A stretch of DNA of 64,000 bases from Nostoc sp. NMS2 (GTDB lineage: Bacteria; Cyanobacteriota; Cyanobacteriia; Cyanobacteriales; Nostocaceae), in contig NZ_JABXKH010000176.1 of the NCBI RefSeq assembly GCF_017115105.1, positions 38,362 through 102,361 on the forward strand. Reading direction: 5' to 3'. The notes beneath the pieces were generated by a model, which saw only the letters and a list, made by a program, of their open reading frames with translations, searched no databases and was not told where the DNA came from. Position numbers and translations under genes: made by a program. Positions 34,794 through 44,639 of the stretch are shown piece by piece. Position 1 is the stretch's first letter, and each line of letters opens with the position of its first letter.

Positions 34794-36361
34794 TCAAAGC
34801 CAATTACCGATCGCAATCATTGATGCCCAATATACAGGATTATCATAGCGGGGATTTATCCCTTCGGATGACTGTAATTTTTTAGGATGAATCATTCTAA
34901 TTTGGGCTTTTTGCAATGCCTCCGCAATACTCATGCCAGTATTTCGATAATTGGTGTAAAATGCTTTGACTAGTTCGGATGTTGAGTCATCTGTGACACT
35001 CCACAAAGATGCGATCGCACTTTTAACCCCAACTTGCAATGCAACTCCAGCTAATCCTATACCGCACTCAGCAACGCCTAATTTTGTAATTCTGATAGTT
35101 TCAAAGCATCGATGGTTTTAACTACTTCTGATAATTCCTTGGCGCGTCGTTCATCTGCGTAGGCGTAGCGCGTCGTAGACATCGCACCAACTTCTAGCAA
35201 ATCCAGCCGCGACTGTGCCAAAGTACGATGCAATGGGCGCACAACATCGCGGAAGTCAAATTGGACATCTCGTTCGGCGGTTAAAATATCGCTGCGGATA
35301 TCTTCTAGGGTATCAAATGCTCGTTGATACGATGCGATCGCTTCTTCTTTTCGATTCTGTTGATCTAAAATGCGTCCTGCTTGCCACTCCCACAAATACA
35401 AGCTATCTTTTGCACTCAACTTGTTATCTGCTGCGACTATTGCAGTTTGAGTATATTTTAATGCTGCTGTTTCTTGCTTTGGTTGGCATTCCCAGAAATG
35501 ACCCAAAGCGCCGTTAGAATAAGAAAGTAGGCGATTATCTTGTAAATTTTGACTTGCTGATACTGACTTTTGTAGTAAGTTTAATACATCCGCATTGGGT
35601 AAAATAAATTTATTCGGACAGTAAGTAAAAGGCGAAGTTCCTTTAGCATCTGACTGCAAGTATGCTAAATCAATTGCCCCATAGACTTTTGTAGCTGAAT
35701 CGGGTAAGATTTCAAGAACCTTCAAAGCATCATGAACAGTTTGGTTAAACTCTTGATCGTTAATAACTTTGTTCTTATTTGTCTGGGAACCCAACTGAAT
35801 TAAATTTAACAATCCTCGCATCTCTGCTAAAGTTTGTTTTTGGTCGCTGGCGAGTTTTGCACTTTTCTGAAAATATTGGTGAGCTTGATTATAGTCTTCT
35901 ACAGACTTTTGAGTAAATTCATTTTCTTTACTATAAATACCAGCTTTATTTGCAGAATCTGCTTGTAACTCTCGCAATTGAGCGCGACTTTTGTAAGCAT
36001 TACCCAAACTATTTAACACCAAAAAGTCATAAGCTGGATAAAGTTGTTGTGCTACGTGCAAATATTTAATTGCTTGGTCATCATTGCCGATTAAGCGATA
36101 TGCTTCACCGAGAATACCCAAAGCTGCAACTTGACCGCTTTTGTCGTTGTATTTGGTGGCAATTTGTGTAGCACTGTCTGGAGTGCATTCAATTTCCTGA
36201 CTTTTATCGACCAGTTTACCACACAAAAGTGCGATCGCTTGGCGGGGTTGTCCCAAATTGCTGTAAACTTGGGCTAGCTCTGACTTCATGCGTGCCACTT
36301 GCTGGATATTTGCTACAGCGCCATGATTATCAAGGCTTTTATGGGTTTCGCTATTGCTCAA
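34794..36361 (-). pseudogene. TPR-CHAT protein with internal deletion
   Basis: The first frame (36361-35078) encodes about 427 residues of tetratricopeptide-like helices (for example GEAYRLIGNDDQAIKYLHVA) and ends ...AKELSEVVKTIDALKLSELQ plus Asn and a stop. The second frame begins about 40 bases later with GLAGVALQVGVKSAIASLWS and ends with YWASMIAIGNWL, the normal CHAT C-terminus. The middle of the CHAT domain, including catalytic His and Cys, is missing, and the phase changes at the junction. The 5' end also lacks a good start (TTG directly after an in-frame stop). It is a dead gene of the caspase-like CHAT family. Confidence 0.85.
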
Positions 36362-36446
36362 ACTAACCTACTATTCTTCTTAAATATTAGTCAAACTTAA
36401 TTTAATTCAATGGAAAAAAAGCGACCCGATTAATAAATTATCCATC

Positions 36447-36900
36447 TTGTGGGGTGGGCCGAAAAGCCATTGGTGTCAACTTAACGTGAAATCGTTGCAA
36501 TGGCGTTATACCAATTCCACTCAATTACTAATTATCCCCTCGCAACCCCACCCCGCTTTTGTCTAGCGACAAAATCTCCCCTGCCCGTGAACGGGCAGGG
36601 CCGATTCATTCCCTAAAAGGCTTTAAAAATCAAGAGTTCTAGCAATTTAAATTTGATTATTTTGCTAAGAGCGTGTCGAGAGAACAGATAATTACACTGT
36701 TGTTTATGTGCTTAAAAGTCTATTCAGTCGCTACTCATACTTATGATTTTTATCGCTAACTATCTTGACAAATCCTGTTTAAGAGAGAACGAAACAGCCC
36801 TGCCGTGAACGGGGAGGGGATTAAGGGGTGGGGTAAAATGACTGTGGAATGAGCTTTCTGACTTAACTTGACACCAATGGCTTTTCGGCCCACCCCACAA
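36447..36900. mobile_element. MITE B with perfect 33 bp terminal inverted repeats, carrying MITE A inside
   Basis: Both ends carry the same 33 bp sequence in inverted orientation (36447-36479 and 36868-36900), starting TTGTGGGGTGGGCCGAAAAG and ending GGTGTCAA. Inside lies MITE A (36596-36802) flanked by an 11 bp duplication. Removing that leaves about 236 bp, too short for a transposase. A damaged relative is present at 4585-4963. Confidence 0.88.
36596..36802. mobile_element. MITE A, copy 2 (207 bp, inverted relative to copy 1)
   Basis: It is nearly identical, in reverse orientation, to 4051-4257 and exactly the same length. It is flanked by the direct repeat CCGTGAACGGG at 36585-36595 and 36803-36813, the expected footprint of transposition, and the target is a near-palindrome in the middle of MITE B. 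Confidence 0.9.
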
Positions 36901-36991
36901 AAATCCTCCCTTAATTCAGCAACGCCTGGATTCCTATATGAGATGTGATATGGAAATAATTGCAGGTATACTAGCAAACTCCGTAGTATTT

Positions 36992-37981
36992 TTACAGCCA
37001 ATCAATTATCTTGGCATTCTCTGGTAATTTGGAGTCTCGTTGCCCAGCAGTACGCGCCCTCGCTGTGAACAAACCAATGGGAGTATTTAATAAATCTACA
37101 AGGGTGGCTTTATCTGCGATGCCTGCGGCGGGATGCGCCAACGCCTTTTTAATATCCCTTGGTACTTCTTTCAATAACCAACGTGCCAAACGATAGCCGT
37201 ATTCTTTGGGTGTCATCTCTCGCATCAAATCTACACCGTGCAGTTCGTGCAGATAGCGATTTGAGCGTCCATAGCGCCGCCATTGACTTTGCAGTTCCTT
37301 AAGTGTGGCACGGTGGCGGTGCTGAACGATCGCATTCGGGGCAAATTCCAAACGCCCGATGTTTTCTCCCAAAATCCGCCAGCAAATATCGGCATCGCCA
37401 CCAGTGGTAAGATAGGGACGAAATAAACCCGCTTTTTCTAAGGCGATGCGGCGAATCGCCAAATTAGCAGTTTGTCCATAAGGACGAAAGGAATGATTAA
37501 GGGTATGCTTTTGCGACAAAGTTTCTTCACGGTCTGCGTGTTTTTCTAGTAGAGTTGTGCCTGGTAATGCCAAAATTTCACCAGCGACAATTACCACTTC
37601 TTTGTTGACAAAAGGCTGAATTAATGCACCTAACCATTGCGGTTGGGGACGGCAATCTGCATCGGTAAAAACTATAATTTCGCTCACAGCAGCGCGAATC
37701 CCAGTATTACGAGCAGAGTATGAGCTTTGAATTTGATTTTCGCTCAAGGGGCGAATTGTGATTGGGCAGTTTTCGGCAGATGTTTTGAGGATGGTGAGAG
37801 TGCGATCGCTACTATTATTGTCTACCAACAAGTACTCTACCCGGTCTTTTGGGTAAGTTTGAGACAATAGACAATTGATTAACTCTGGTAAATCCGCCTC
37901 ACCGTTATAAATAGGAACAACCACCGACACCATTGGTAAAGGGCTGGTGGCGGTGGTTGCATCAACTGGCTGATGATTCAT
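36992..37981 (-). CDS. Glycosyltransferase family 2, stand-alone
   Basis: It has 329 residues. The GT2 core is MVSVVVPIYNGEADLPELIN, VEYLLVDNNSSDRTL, AVSEIIVFTDADCRPQPQWL (DxD at about residue 105) and TTGGDADICWRIL. A C-terminal region QSQWRRYGRSNRYLHELHG matches GT2 enzymes that work on long-chain or membrane-bound acceptors. It lies apart from the main polysaccharide cluster, next to MITE B, with no partner gene, so it may be a single-gene glycosylation function. The start is clear (ATG at 37981). Confidence 0.9.
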   Translation of the reverse strand: MNHQPVDATTATSPLPMVSVVVPIYNGEADLPELINCLLSQTYPKDRVEYLLVDNNSSDRTLTILKTSAENCPITIRPLSENQIQSSYSARNTGIRAAVSEIIVFTDADCRPQPQWLGALIQPFVNKEVVIVAGEILALPGTTLLEKHADREETLSQKHTLNHSFRPYGQTANLAIRRIALEKAGLFRPYLTTGGDADICWRILGENIGRLEFAPNAIVQHRHRATLKELQSQWRRYGRSNRYLHELHGVDLMREMTPKEYGYRLARWLLKEVPRDIKKALAHPAAGIADKATLVDLLNTPIGLFTARARTAGQRDSKLPENAKIIDWL

Positions 37982-38129
37982 AAATCTGAGATTTGGGAGA
38001 TGGGATTACTAACTAGTATTCCCAAACCAAAATCTTAGAACGGTATATTAAGCAGTTTTCGTAACTCCAAAAATCTGGATTTGGGAATACTACTATATAA
38101 ACACTTGGTAACAAATCATTTGCATCAAT

Positions 38130-39470
38130 CTAAAATTTCAGGTTATCGGCGCGGCTCATGGGTCGAGTGGGCTGATTTGCTGGCGGTTGGGCAAAGTTGT
38201 TATTTGATAAAATTGCGATCGCACGGGCATATTGTGGATCGCTCTTAGTTCCGATTAAATCGGGATTAGAAGCTAACTGCCGCTCTTGTGCCTCTGTCAA
38301 GTCTAGCTTGATATCTGGGGCAATGCCTTTATGGTTAATATCTGTTCCCGCCGGGGTGTAGTAATGGGCAATGGTGACAGCCAAGCCGGAACCATCTGCA
38401 AGTTCATGAACTGACTGCACTAGGGCTTTACCAAAGGTTTGACCACCTACGACTACCGCCCGCTTATTATCCTTAAGCGCCCCTGTAAGGATTTCACTAG
38501 CACTAGCTGAATTACCATCGACTAAGACTGCCAAGGGACGATTTGTCAAAGCAGTGCGATTGGCTTTAGTTTCTTCAGTGCCACCCACCCGATCTACTGT
38601 CTTAACAATTCCGCCGTCATCATACCACATCCGAGCAATTTCAATGCTCGCTTGTAACAACCCGCCAGGATTTCCCCGCAAATCTAAGACATAAGAATCA
38701 ACTTTTTTAGTGTTCAAATCGCGGATGGCTCGTTGCATTTGGTCTGCGGCGTGAGCGCTAAATTCCCGCAGACGGATATAACCAACGCGGCGATTTCCTT
38801 CTTGTCTGAGGGTATAACGTACCGTTGGTACTTCAATACTTGCTCTTGTCAGTTTCAACTCAAAAGCATTTTGCCTTGCTCGTCCCAGCCGTAGCTTGAT
38901 GGGAGTACCTGCTTTGCCACGAATTAACTTAGAAGCGTCATCCACTTTCATTTTGAGAGTGGATTTGCCGTCAATTGCCAAAATTTCATCGCCTGCTTTG
39001 ATCCCAGCTTTCAGTGCTGGAGAATTTTCTATGGCTTCGACGACAGTAAGGCGCTGAGTTTTTTCGTTTACTTCCATCCGAACGCCAATACCAGAGACTT
39101 CGCCAGATGTTTGGCTAGTCAAGGCTTCAAACTGTTTGGGGTCCATGAATCGAGTGTAAGGATCTCCCAACTTTTGTAAAGCTTCGCGGATGGCAGTGTA
39201 TGCTTCTTCCCGGGAAGAATAGTCTTTGCTCAACAGGCTTTGCCTGGTTGCTTGCCAATCTTGTTGATTAAATTTGCCATCAACATATTCATGATTCACC
39301 AGTTGCCACACTTGGTCAACTATCACTTTCGGGCTGTCTTGTAGGGCTAGAGCGGCACGGACACCACGAGTCCAAGCGGAGCCGAATACAGACATCGTAG
39401 CAGTCGTAGCGATCGCTCCACCAATCAAGGCTACTTGGAGCGGTGAGTAACTTTTCGCAGATTGGTTCAT
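38130..39470 (-). CDS. Carboxyl-terminal processing protease (S41, Ctp family)
   Basis: The 446-residue protein has an N-terminal hydrophobic segment (about 13-30, VALIGGAIATTATMSVFGSA) acting as signal peptide or anchor. It has a PDZ domain (about 120-205, with GIGVRMEVNEKTQRLTVVEA and IKAGDEILAIDGKS) and an S41 catalytic domain: LDLRGNPGGLL, VDGNSASASEIL (Ser) and GGQTFGKALVQSV (Lys). It acts in the periplasm or lumen. Cyanobacteria have CtpA, which cleaves the D1 precursor of photosystem II, and relatives CtpB and CtpC; which one this is cannot be settled by eye. It is monocistronic. Confidence 0.93.
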   Translation of the reverse strand: MNQSAKSYSPLQVALIGGAIATTATMSVFGSAWTRGVRAALALQDSPKVIVDQVWQLVNHEYVDGKFNQQDWQATRQSLLSKDYSSREEAYTAIREALQKLGDPYTRFMDPKQFEALTSQTSGEVSGIGVRMEVNEKTQRLTVVEAIENSPALKAGIKAGDEILAIDGKSTLKMKVDDASKLIRGKAGTPIKLRLGRARQNAFELKLTRASIEVPTVRYTLRQEGNRRVGYIRLREFSAHAADQMQRAIRDLNTKKVDSYVLDLRGNPGGLLQASIEIARMWYDDGGIVKTVDRVGGTEETKANRTALTNRPLAVLVDGNSASASEILTGALKDNKRAVVVGGQTFGKALVQSVHELADGSGLAVTIAHYYTPAGTDINHKGIAPDIKLDLTEAQERQLASNPDLIGTKSDPQYARAIAILSNNNFAQPPANQPTRPMSRADNLKF

Positions 39471-39780
39471 GTATATTAACTGGAATAATTGTGTTGTTGA
39501 CAGTTTAGCAATCAGGCTTTCCAGAAATTTTTAAGTTTTTATACCCCAAACTAAGCTATGCTTTCTTCATCATTTTTATCGTTGTAATGATGCCGAAAAT
39601 CCTGCATTATTAACAACCATTTCTCAGTTTGTTAGCCGTCTCCGGAAGGCTATACTAAAGATGTGACACTTTGATTAGCGTCATGTTTGTACTGATTCAT
39701 TACTTTTATAAGATAGCACTTTGATCGCTTAATTGCAGCGTTGTTAGACAGCTATTAAATCAGGTTTTCTTACCGAAGTC

Positions 39781-40479
39781 ATGAAACGTAAATTTACCAT
39801 CAAATCGTTAATTTCTATTAAAAAAAAAATTGCTAATCTGTGGCAATTGTTACAAAAACTAACTAGTGTATTGTACTTTGTCTTAGGCACTTGGCTGATT
39901 TTTACTACTATAACCTTAGTTTTTGCTTCTTCACAGCCAGTAGATGCCTTCTTGGTGCTTGGTGGCAGTATTCGTCGAGAAACTTATGTGGCCCAATTAG
40001 CAAAACAATACCCCCAAACCCCAATTTTAATTTCTCATGGTTCCCCAGACCCTTGTATATGGTTAATTTTTCAGCCGGAATTAGTAGAGTTACAAAACGT
40101 TTGGTTAGAAAAGTGCGCGAATTCTACCTTTGAAAATTTTTATTATGGTATTCCAATTCTCCGGCGTTGGGGAGTGCATAAAGTCATGTTGATTACTTCG
40201 CCAAGTCACTTACCCAGAGCTAAATGGATGGCACAGATTCTCTTGGGCGCTCATGGTATTTGGGTAGAGCCTGAGATTGTTGAGGAGTCGGGTATTCCTG
40301 GAAATAATGAATCTTGGAGCAAAACTGGATTAGATTTAACGCGCAGCCTGTTGTGGGCAATTTTAAGTCAAATTATTCAACCGCAATGCTCAAATGTGAC
40401 AAAGCTTGCCGAAGTAGATATGCAAGCTTGGGAGCATAAAGGTTTTCATTGTGAACACCAAGGAGGGTTGGGGAGATGA
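39781..40479 (+). CDS. YdcF family (DUF218) membrane-anchored protein
   Basis: The 232-residue protein has one N-terminal membrane helix (about 33-55, LYFVLGTWLIFTTITLVFAS) and a DUF218 domain: PVDAFLVLGGSIRRETYVAQ, PILISHGSP, STFENFYYG and KVMLITSPSHLPRAKWMAQI. Most of the protein is probably outside the cytoplasm. YdcF/SanA/ElyC relatives act in envelope maintenance; E. coli ElyC affects peptidoglycan precursor supply. The role here is inferred only. The 310 bp before it are an ordinary AT-rich spacer, with no repeats. Confidence 0.85.
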   Translation: MKRKFTIKSLISIKKKIANLWQLLQKLTSVLYFVLGTWLIFTTITLVFASSQPVDAFLVLGGSIRRETYVAQLAKQYPQTPILISHGSPDPCIWLIFQPELVELQNVWLEKCANSTFENFYYGIPILRRWGVHKVMLITSPSHLPRAKWMAQILLGAHGIWVEPEIVEESGIPGNNESWSKTGLDLTRSLLWAILSQIIQPQCSNVTKLAEVDMQAWEHKGFHCEHQGGLGR

Positions 40480-40535
40480 GGGGCAGGGAGAAGGGGGTAG
40501 GGAGCAGGGAGCAGGGAGCAGGGAGCAGGGGGGAA
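40480..40535. repeat. GGGAGCAGGGAGCA purine-rich low-complexity tract
   Basis: AGGGAGCAGGGAGCAGGGAG-type units follow the YdcF gene directly; it is one of about ten such tracts in this window. Confidence 0.85.
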
Positions 40536-40617
40536 GAATTAGAGACAAATTATTTATTTGTATCAGACATTTCGTGAAATGGTATTAAGCTGCTACGCAG
40601 CTTAATAACTCTATATT

Positions 40618-41801
40618 CTAGTTTCTAGAACCTATTTTCAAACTGGTTTTGATGTTATTTGCTAGTTGTAGAGAATAAAGGTTTGCATATACTCCCCTTT
40701 GCTCCATCAATTGTGTATGTGTACCTTGTTCGATGATTTGTCCTTGCTCGATGACTAATACCTTGTCTGCGTTAGTGACTGTAGCCAGACGGTGAGCAAT
40801 AATAAAGCTGGTGCGACCTTAAAGTAAATTAGCGATCGCTTCTTGAACTAATTTCTCTGTTTGGCTATCAATATTACTAGTACCGCAGGGCGTAATTCGT
40901 AATTCGTAATTCGTAATTCGTAATTACTGTACCGTAAGGGTTTCATTGATTTGGAATGGGTGGTTTATTTACGCCGCGCTGTACTAGTTGCTTCGTCCAA
41001 AATCAAGATGCGCGGGTTTATCAAAACTGCGCGGGCGATGCTGATTAACTGTTGTTGTCCTTTGCTGAGATTTATTCCCCGTTCTCCTAATTGCGTTTTA
41101 TAGCCTTGGGGTAAAGTCAAGATAAAGTCATGAATATTTGCAATCTTTGCAGCCGCTTCAATTTCTGCCGTTGTTGCTTGGGGATTACCAAAGGCAATAT
41201 TTTCGGCAACGCTACAGCTAAAAATCATGGTGTCTTGCGAGACAACACCAATTTGACGACGTAGGCTTGCTTGGGTAACTTTTCGGATATCTATATCATC
41301 AATTTTTATAGCACCGCCTGACACATCATAGAAGCGGGAGAGTAGGCTAATTATAAAAGAAAGAGTTTCGGCTTCGCTGCGGATATCCAAATCACTAAAT
41401 TCGCTTTCAATTAAGGGGTCAAGTTGTAATAATTGCAGCGCTTCTTCGAGACGTTTTTGGTTTACAGGCTTACCCGCCAGCCGTGCAATCCGGGAACGCA
41501 CGTATGCAGTTTGCAATCTTTGTAACCCTAAAATAGAAATTCCTTCAAGTTCGCCTTCCACAACTTGGATTTGCACAACACCTCTAGCGATATCTTGATT
41601 GTTGAGAATAAATGCACCACTGGTGATATAACCATTATCAACATAGAGTTTGGTGATTTGCGATCGCAGTTGCAATAATTGCTCAAATGTGATGTTTGTA
41701 TTTTCTAAGAGTTGTTTTAACTTGATGATTTCATCTTTTAAAACAGAATAGCCAACCGTTTCTTTAATACTCAGATTAAGGGAAATGACTAGGTAATGCA
41801 T
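40618..41801 (-). pseudogene. Chimeric pseudogene: TpsB/ShlB POTRA fused to an ABC-transporter ATPase
   Basis: The first 130 or so codons (from 41801) are a POTRA domain of an outer-membrane TpsB/ShlB-type protein (RSQITKLYVDNGYITSGAFI, GVVQIQVVEGELEGISILG). At about LSFIISLLSRFYDVSGGAIK the frame continues as an ABC exporter nucleotide-binding domain with its Q-loop (GVVSQDTMIFSCSVAENIAF), signature (LSKGQQQLISIARAVLI) and Walker B (ILILDEATS); the Walker A lysine region is lost at the join. It is then cut by a 107 bp insertion, has a further TAA at 40819-40821, and ends with the H-loop FIIAHRLATVTNADKVLVIE. No function is expected. Confidence 0.88.
40882..40988. mobile_element. MITE E: 107 bp insertion in the ABC pseudogene
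   Basis: It is bounded by the 7 bp direct repeat TACTAGT (40875-40881 and 40982-40988) with terminal inverted sequences GTACCGCAGGGCGTAA and GTACAGCGCGGCGTAA (13 of 16 matching). The interior contains AATTCGT heptamers (40893-40926) and TGGAATGGGTGGTTTATTTA. Joining base 40881 to 40989 restores the expected ABC sequence DEATSNID. Confidence 0.8.
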
Positions 41802-42157
41802 TCACAATTTATGCATATATAGTTGCATGAATTGGATGGTGCGATCGCATAATAGTACGTGCTATTTTGCAGAAAACTGCATATAGCATTTTGTAGCGTT
41901 GCCAATCAAAAATATACAGCACCTTGCAAGTAAGTCAGGTACAAATGCAAGACTCACACATTAGATAGGGGTTTCTACCTCCTGTCTCCTGCCTTCTGCC
42001 TCCTGCCTCCTGCCTCCTTCAATACAGAGGTTAAAGGGTTGAACGAGTCCAAGGTGTCAACTTTAAAAGTTTTAGGGGCGGTAGAGATGAATGTAGAATG
42101 TTCAATGACTGTCAACTTTCGCTAAATTGGAAAAAGGAAAACTCAAGGAAAGCTTAA
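41802..42157. promoter_or_regulatory. Spacer upstream of the response regulator, with pyrimidine-rich tract
   Basis: 41977-42018 is CCTGCCTCCTG-type low complexity. The bases just before the response regulator (AAGGAAAACTCAAGGAAAGC) offer an AAGGA ribosome-binding site. No clear promoter box or RNA is seen. Confidence 0.4.
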
Positions 42158-42853
42158 ATGTCAGCACAATTGTTACTGGTGGATGATGAACCAGGGATAC
42201 GGGAAGCCGTGAAAGACTATTTGCAAGAGAGCGGTTTCAGCGTTCAAGTCGCCAGTAACGCCCTTGAAGGTTGGGAATGGATGCAGATGAATACACCTGA
42301 CTTAGTGATATCCGATGTCATGATGCCCCAGGTGGATGGCTATCAGTTCCTCAAGCAACTGCGAGAAGACCCCCGCTTCCAAGCGCTGCCTGTAGTATTT
42401 TTAACTGCTAAGGGTATGACAGGCGATCGCATCCAAGGCTATCATGCTGGTGTTGATGCCTATTTACCAAAACCCTTCGATCCTGATGAGTTAGTGGCTA
42501 TAGTCGAAAATTTGCTAGCCCGTCGCGCTGCTAAGGCTGCAACTACTGGAGATGACGGTGAAACACCCGACCTTGCCGAACTAGCCAATCAGATTGCCCA
42601 AATTAAGGCATTATTAACTCAAAGAAATGCCATTTCCCAATCGCCAGCCCCTTTTAAAATTGATTTGACTCCCAGAGAACAAAGTGTTTTAAACTTGGTC
42701 GCTGAAGGGTTGATGAACAAAGAAATCGCCCGTCGCTTGGAAACCAGCGTCCGCAATGTAGAAAAGTACGTCAGCCGTTTGTTTAGTAAAACTGGCACTA
42801 ATAGCCGTACAGAGTTAGTTCGTTTTGCTTTAGAACACGGTCTGGCTAAATAG
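42158..42853 (+). CDS. NarL/FixJ-type response regulator (Ycf29-like)
   Basis: At 231 residues it has an N-terminal receiver domain with acidic pocket LLLVDDEPG (Asp9, Asp10), phospho-acceptor Asp53 in LVISDVMMP and Lys in YLPKPFDPDEL. A linker follows (about 125-165), then a LuxR-type helix-turn-helix (LTPREQSVLNLVAEGLMNKE, then NVEKYVSRLFSKTG). It would bind DNA when phosphorylated. It resembles the NarL-type regulators related to algal Ycf29; no sensor kinase is nearby, so the signal is unknown. Confidence 0.9.
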   Translation: MSAQLLLVDDEPGIREAVKDYLQESGFSVQVASNALEGWEWMQMNTPDLVISDVMMPQVDGYQFLKQLREDPRFQALPVVFLTAKGMTGDRIQGYHAGVDAYLPKPFDPDELVAIVENLLARRAAKAATTGDDGETPDLAELANQIAQIKALLTQRNAISQSPAPFKIDLTPREQSVLNLVAEGLMNKEIARRLETSVRNVEKYVSRLFSKTGTNSRTELVRFALEHGLAK

Positions 42854-43464
42854 ATATGGGGCATAAGAGGCAGAGGGGCAGGGGGCAGGGGGCATAAGAG
42901 GTAGAGGGGCAAGGGGGCAAGGGAGAAAATGAATTACCTCTTTCCCCTCTGCTCCCTGCTCCCTCATCTCCCTCATCTCCCCCTGCTCCCTTACTCTTAG
43001 GTAATTGGTAATAGGTAACTGGCTGCTAAACCATAACCTAATACCAGTAATAGATAAAACATAAGTATTTCAGCAAATCAGGCACTTAGCTAAAGTAAAA
43101 AGCTAAAAGAAAGGTTATTTATTTTTACTTTGGTCTTTTAGGTTTTCATTGGATTTGCGCCTGTTGTCCAATTCCCCATCTGTAAAGACACAGGTTTTTT
43201 GTTCCTGCAATTTTTTGATAAAAACTCGGTAAAATGCACCCGGTTGAGTTTGCTCTCAGATTCTACCAGTACCCTTTGCTACAAAGTTTTTTAATAGAGG
43301 AAACTATTCCTGGGACTTTGTGCTGCTAAATAAGACTTTCACAAAGTAGAAATCACAATATTTGATGAATTCTACTTGCTGCTTAGTTTTTATTGCAACG
43401 GGGCTATAGGGTCAACATTTGATTTGATGCCCAATTCATGCTTTTCACTACTCAAATTACACCT
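42854..43464. other. Intergenic region with low-complexity start
   Basis: 42860-42995 is GGGGCAGGGGGC-type purine DNA followed by its pyrimidine counterpart (CCCTGCTCCCTCATCTCC), able to pair as a long imperfect hairpin behind the response regulator. 43000-43464 is AT-rich and I see nothing in it. Confidence 0.6.
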
Positions 43465-43749
43465 TTAAGGTTGGGGATTTTCAGCAGCATTACGCAAGCG
43501 CATAAGCTGACGTCGCATTTGAGGTGAAGCTTTAAACTCAGACACCTCCTGCGCTTTAACGGACGCTTGCAGCGTCTCTAGAAAGTCATCAGAACCTTCG
43601 GTCAAAGCATCAAGTAGCACTTGTAAGAGTTGCTCGCGATCGCTCAATAGACTCTTTTCCTCAATCAACCGGAATTTGAGATGGATTTCGCACTCATAAA
43701 CACCTACTTCGAGATTATTTATCTGGCGTGGCAATGCTTTGGAGTTCAT
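43465..43749 (-). CDS. Small conserved-looking hypothetical protein
   Basis: It has 94 residues with ATG start. The sequence is acidic and helical, with LEVGVYECEIHLKFRLIEEK followed by LSDREQLLQVLLDALTEGSD and a charged C-terminus. It has no membrane segment or signal. I do not recognise a named family, though the compact, ordered composition suggests a real soluble protein. It lies alone, divergent from ndhM, with 890 bp between them. Confidence 0.65.
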   Translation of the reverse strand: MNSKALPRQINNLEVGVYECEIHLKFRLIEEKSLLSDREQLLQVLLDALTEGSDDFLETLQASVKAQEVSEFKASPQMRRQLMRLRNAAENPQP

Positions 43750-44639
43750 AGCTATTGAGATTCCTTTACTTGGTTGTCATGAGGGTAAGGAGGTAGATGT
43801 CCAGCAAAAATTCTTTATATCTCTTTTGAATCCAAAGTGCTTGAATTAAGAATTTTTCTTCATCAATCACTTTTGTATTACATTTCACTCTCCTGTGTTT
43901 TATTTACAAGCTAAATTTTCACTGTCTAGATTTTGATGTTTCTGTGCCAGATGTAGCTTATGGTAAGCCATAACTATTATTCAGTTTTTAAGATTCTACA
44001 CAATAAAGTTTCTGTAAGAAGTTGTTCAACCTTTTTAAAGGTTTTTACATCAACTTTATGTGAACGTCAATAACAGTTTGACTTGTTACTTTAGTTTTGG
44101 TGTTTATACGTAAGTAAAATCGCTTAATTTTTTGGAACTTATTACAGCCAGAGGTCGATGTAGCGTTATTCAGTGAAACTACTTGATGTACGTTTTTTGC
44201 AATAGAAAATTCCGAATAAATTAGTGAGCAGAATTATTAAGGTAAAAACTTTTGTTCTCCAGAAAAAAATGTACACAGATCAAATTATTCCTTGTGAGTG
44301 CTTCACCTTACTGGCTTTTAGGCTTGATGAGTAAGAAAATCCTAGCAGTAGTTAAGATTCACACACCGCTTTGATTTGTTTGTATACCCTAAATAAAAAT
44401 ACTTTCCCAATAATTTTTACAGAAAAATAATTGGACTACTGTCAGTACTAGCTGCTAACTGCGTCTTCAACTCCTAACAAAAGTAGTAAGTTAATCAGTA
44501 CAGGTGATATTTTTACTTATGCCCATTCAATATACCCTTTTGAAACTGCGTTCAAAGCTTGTAAATTGAGAGCATTCAAGCTTGAATATAGCGTTTACAA
44601 TAATTTCAGTGTAATTCACCCAAATCTTACACCCTATTT
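43750..44639. other. 890 bp spacer between a hypothetical gene and ndhM
   Basis: AT-rich DNA without credible ORFs, named repeats or recognisable RNA genes. It should contain two divergent promoters; none can be assigned with confidence. Confidence 0.5.

Noticed and set aside
36756..37001. 81-codon ORF between MITE B and the GT2 gene
   Set aside because: Mostly encoded by the mobile elements; ends in the sequence of MITE A.
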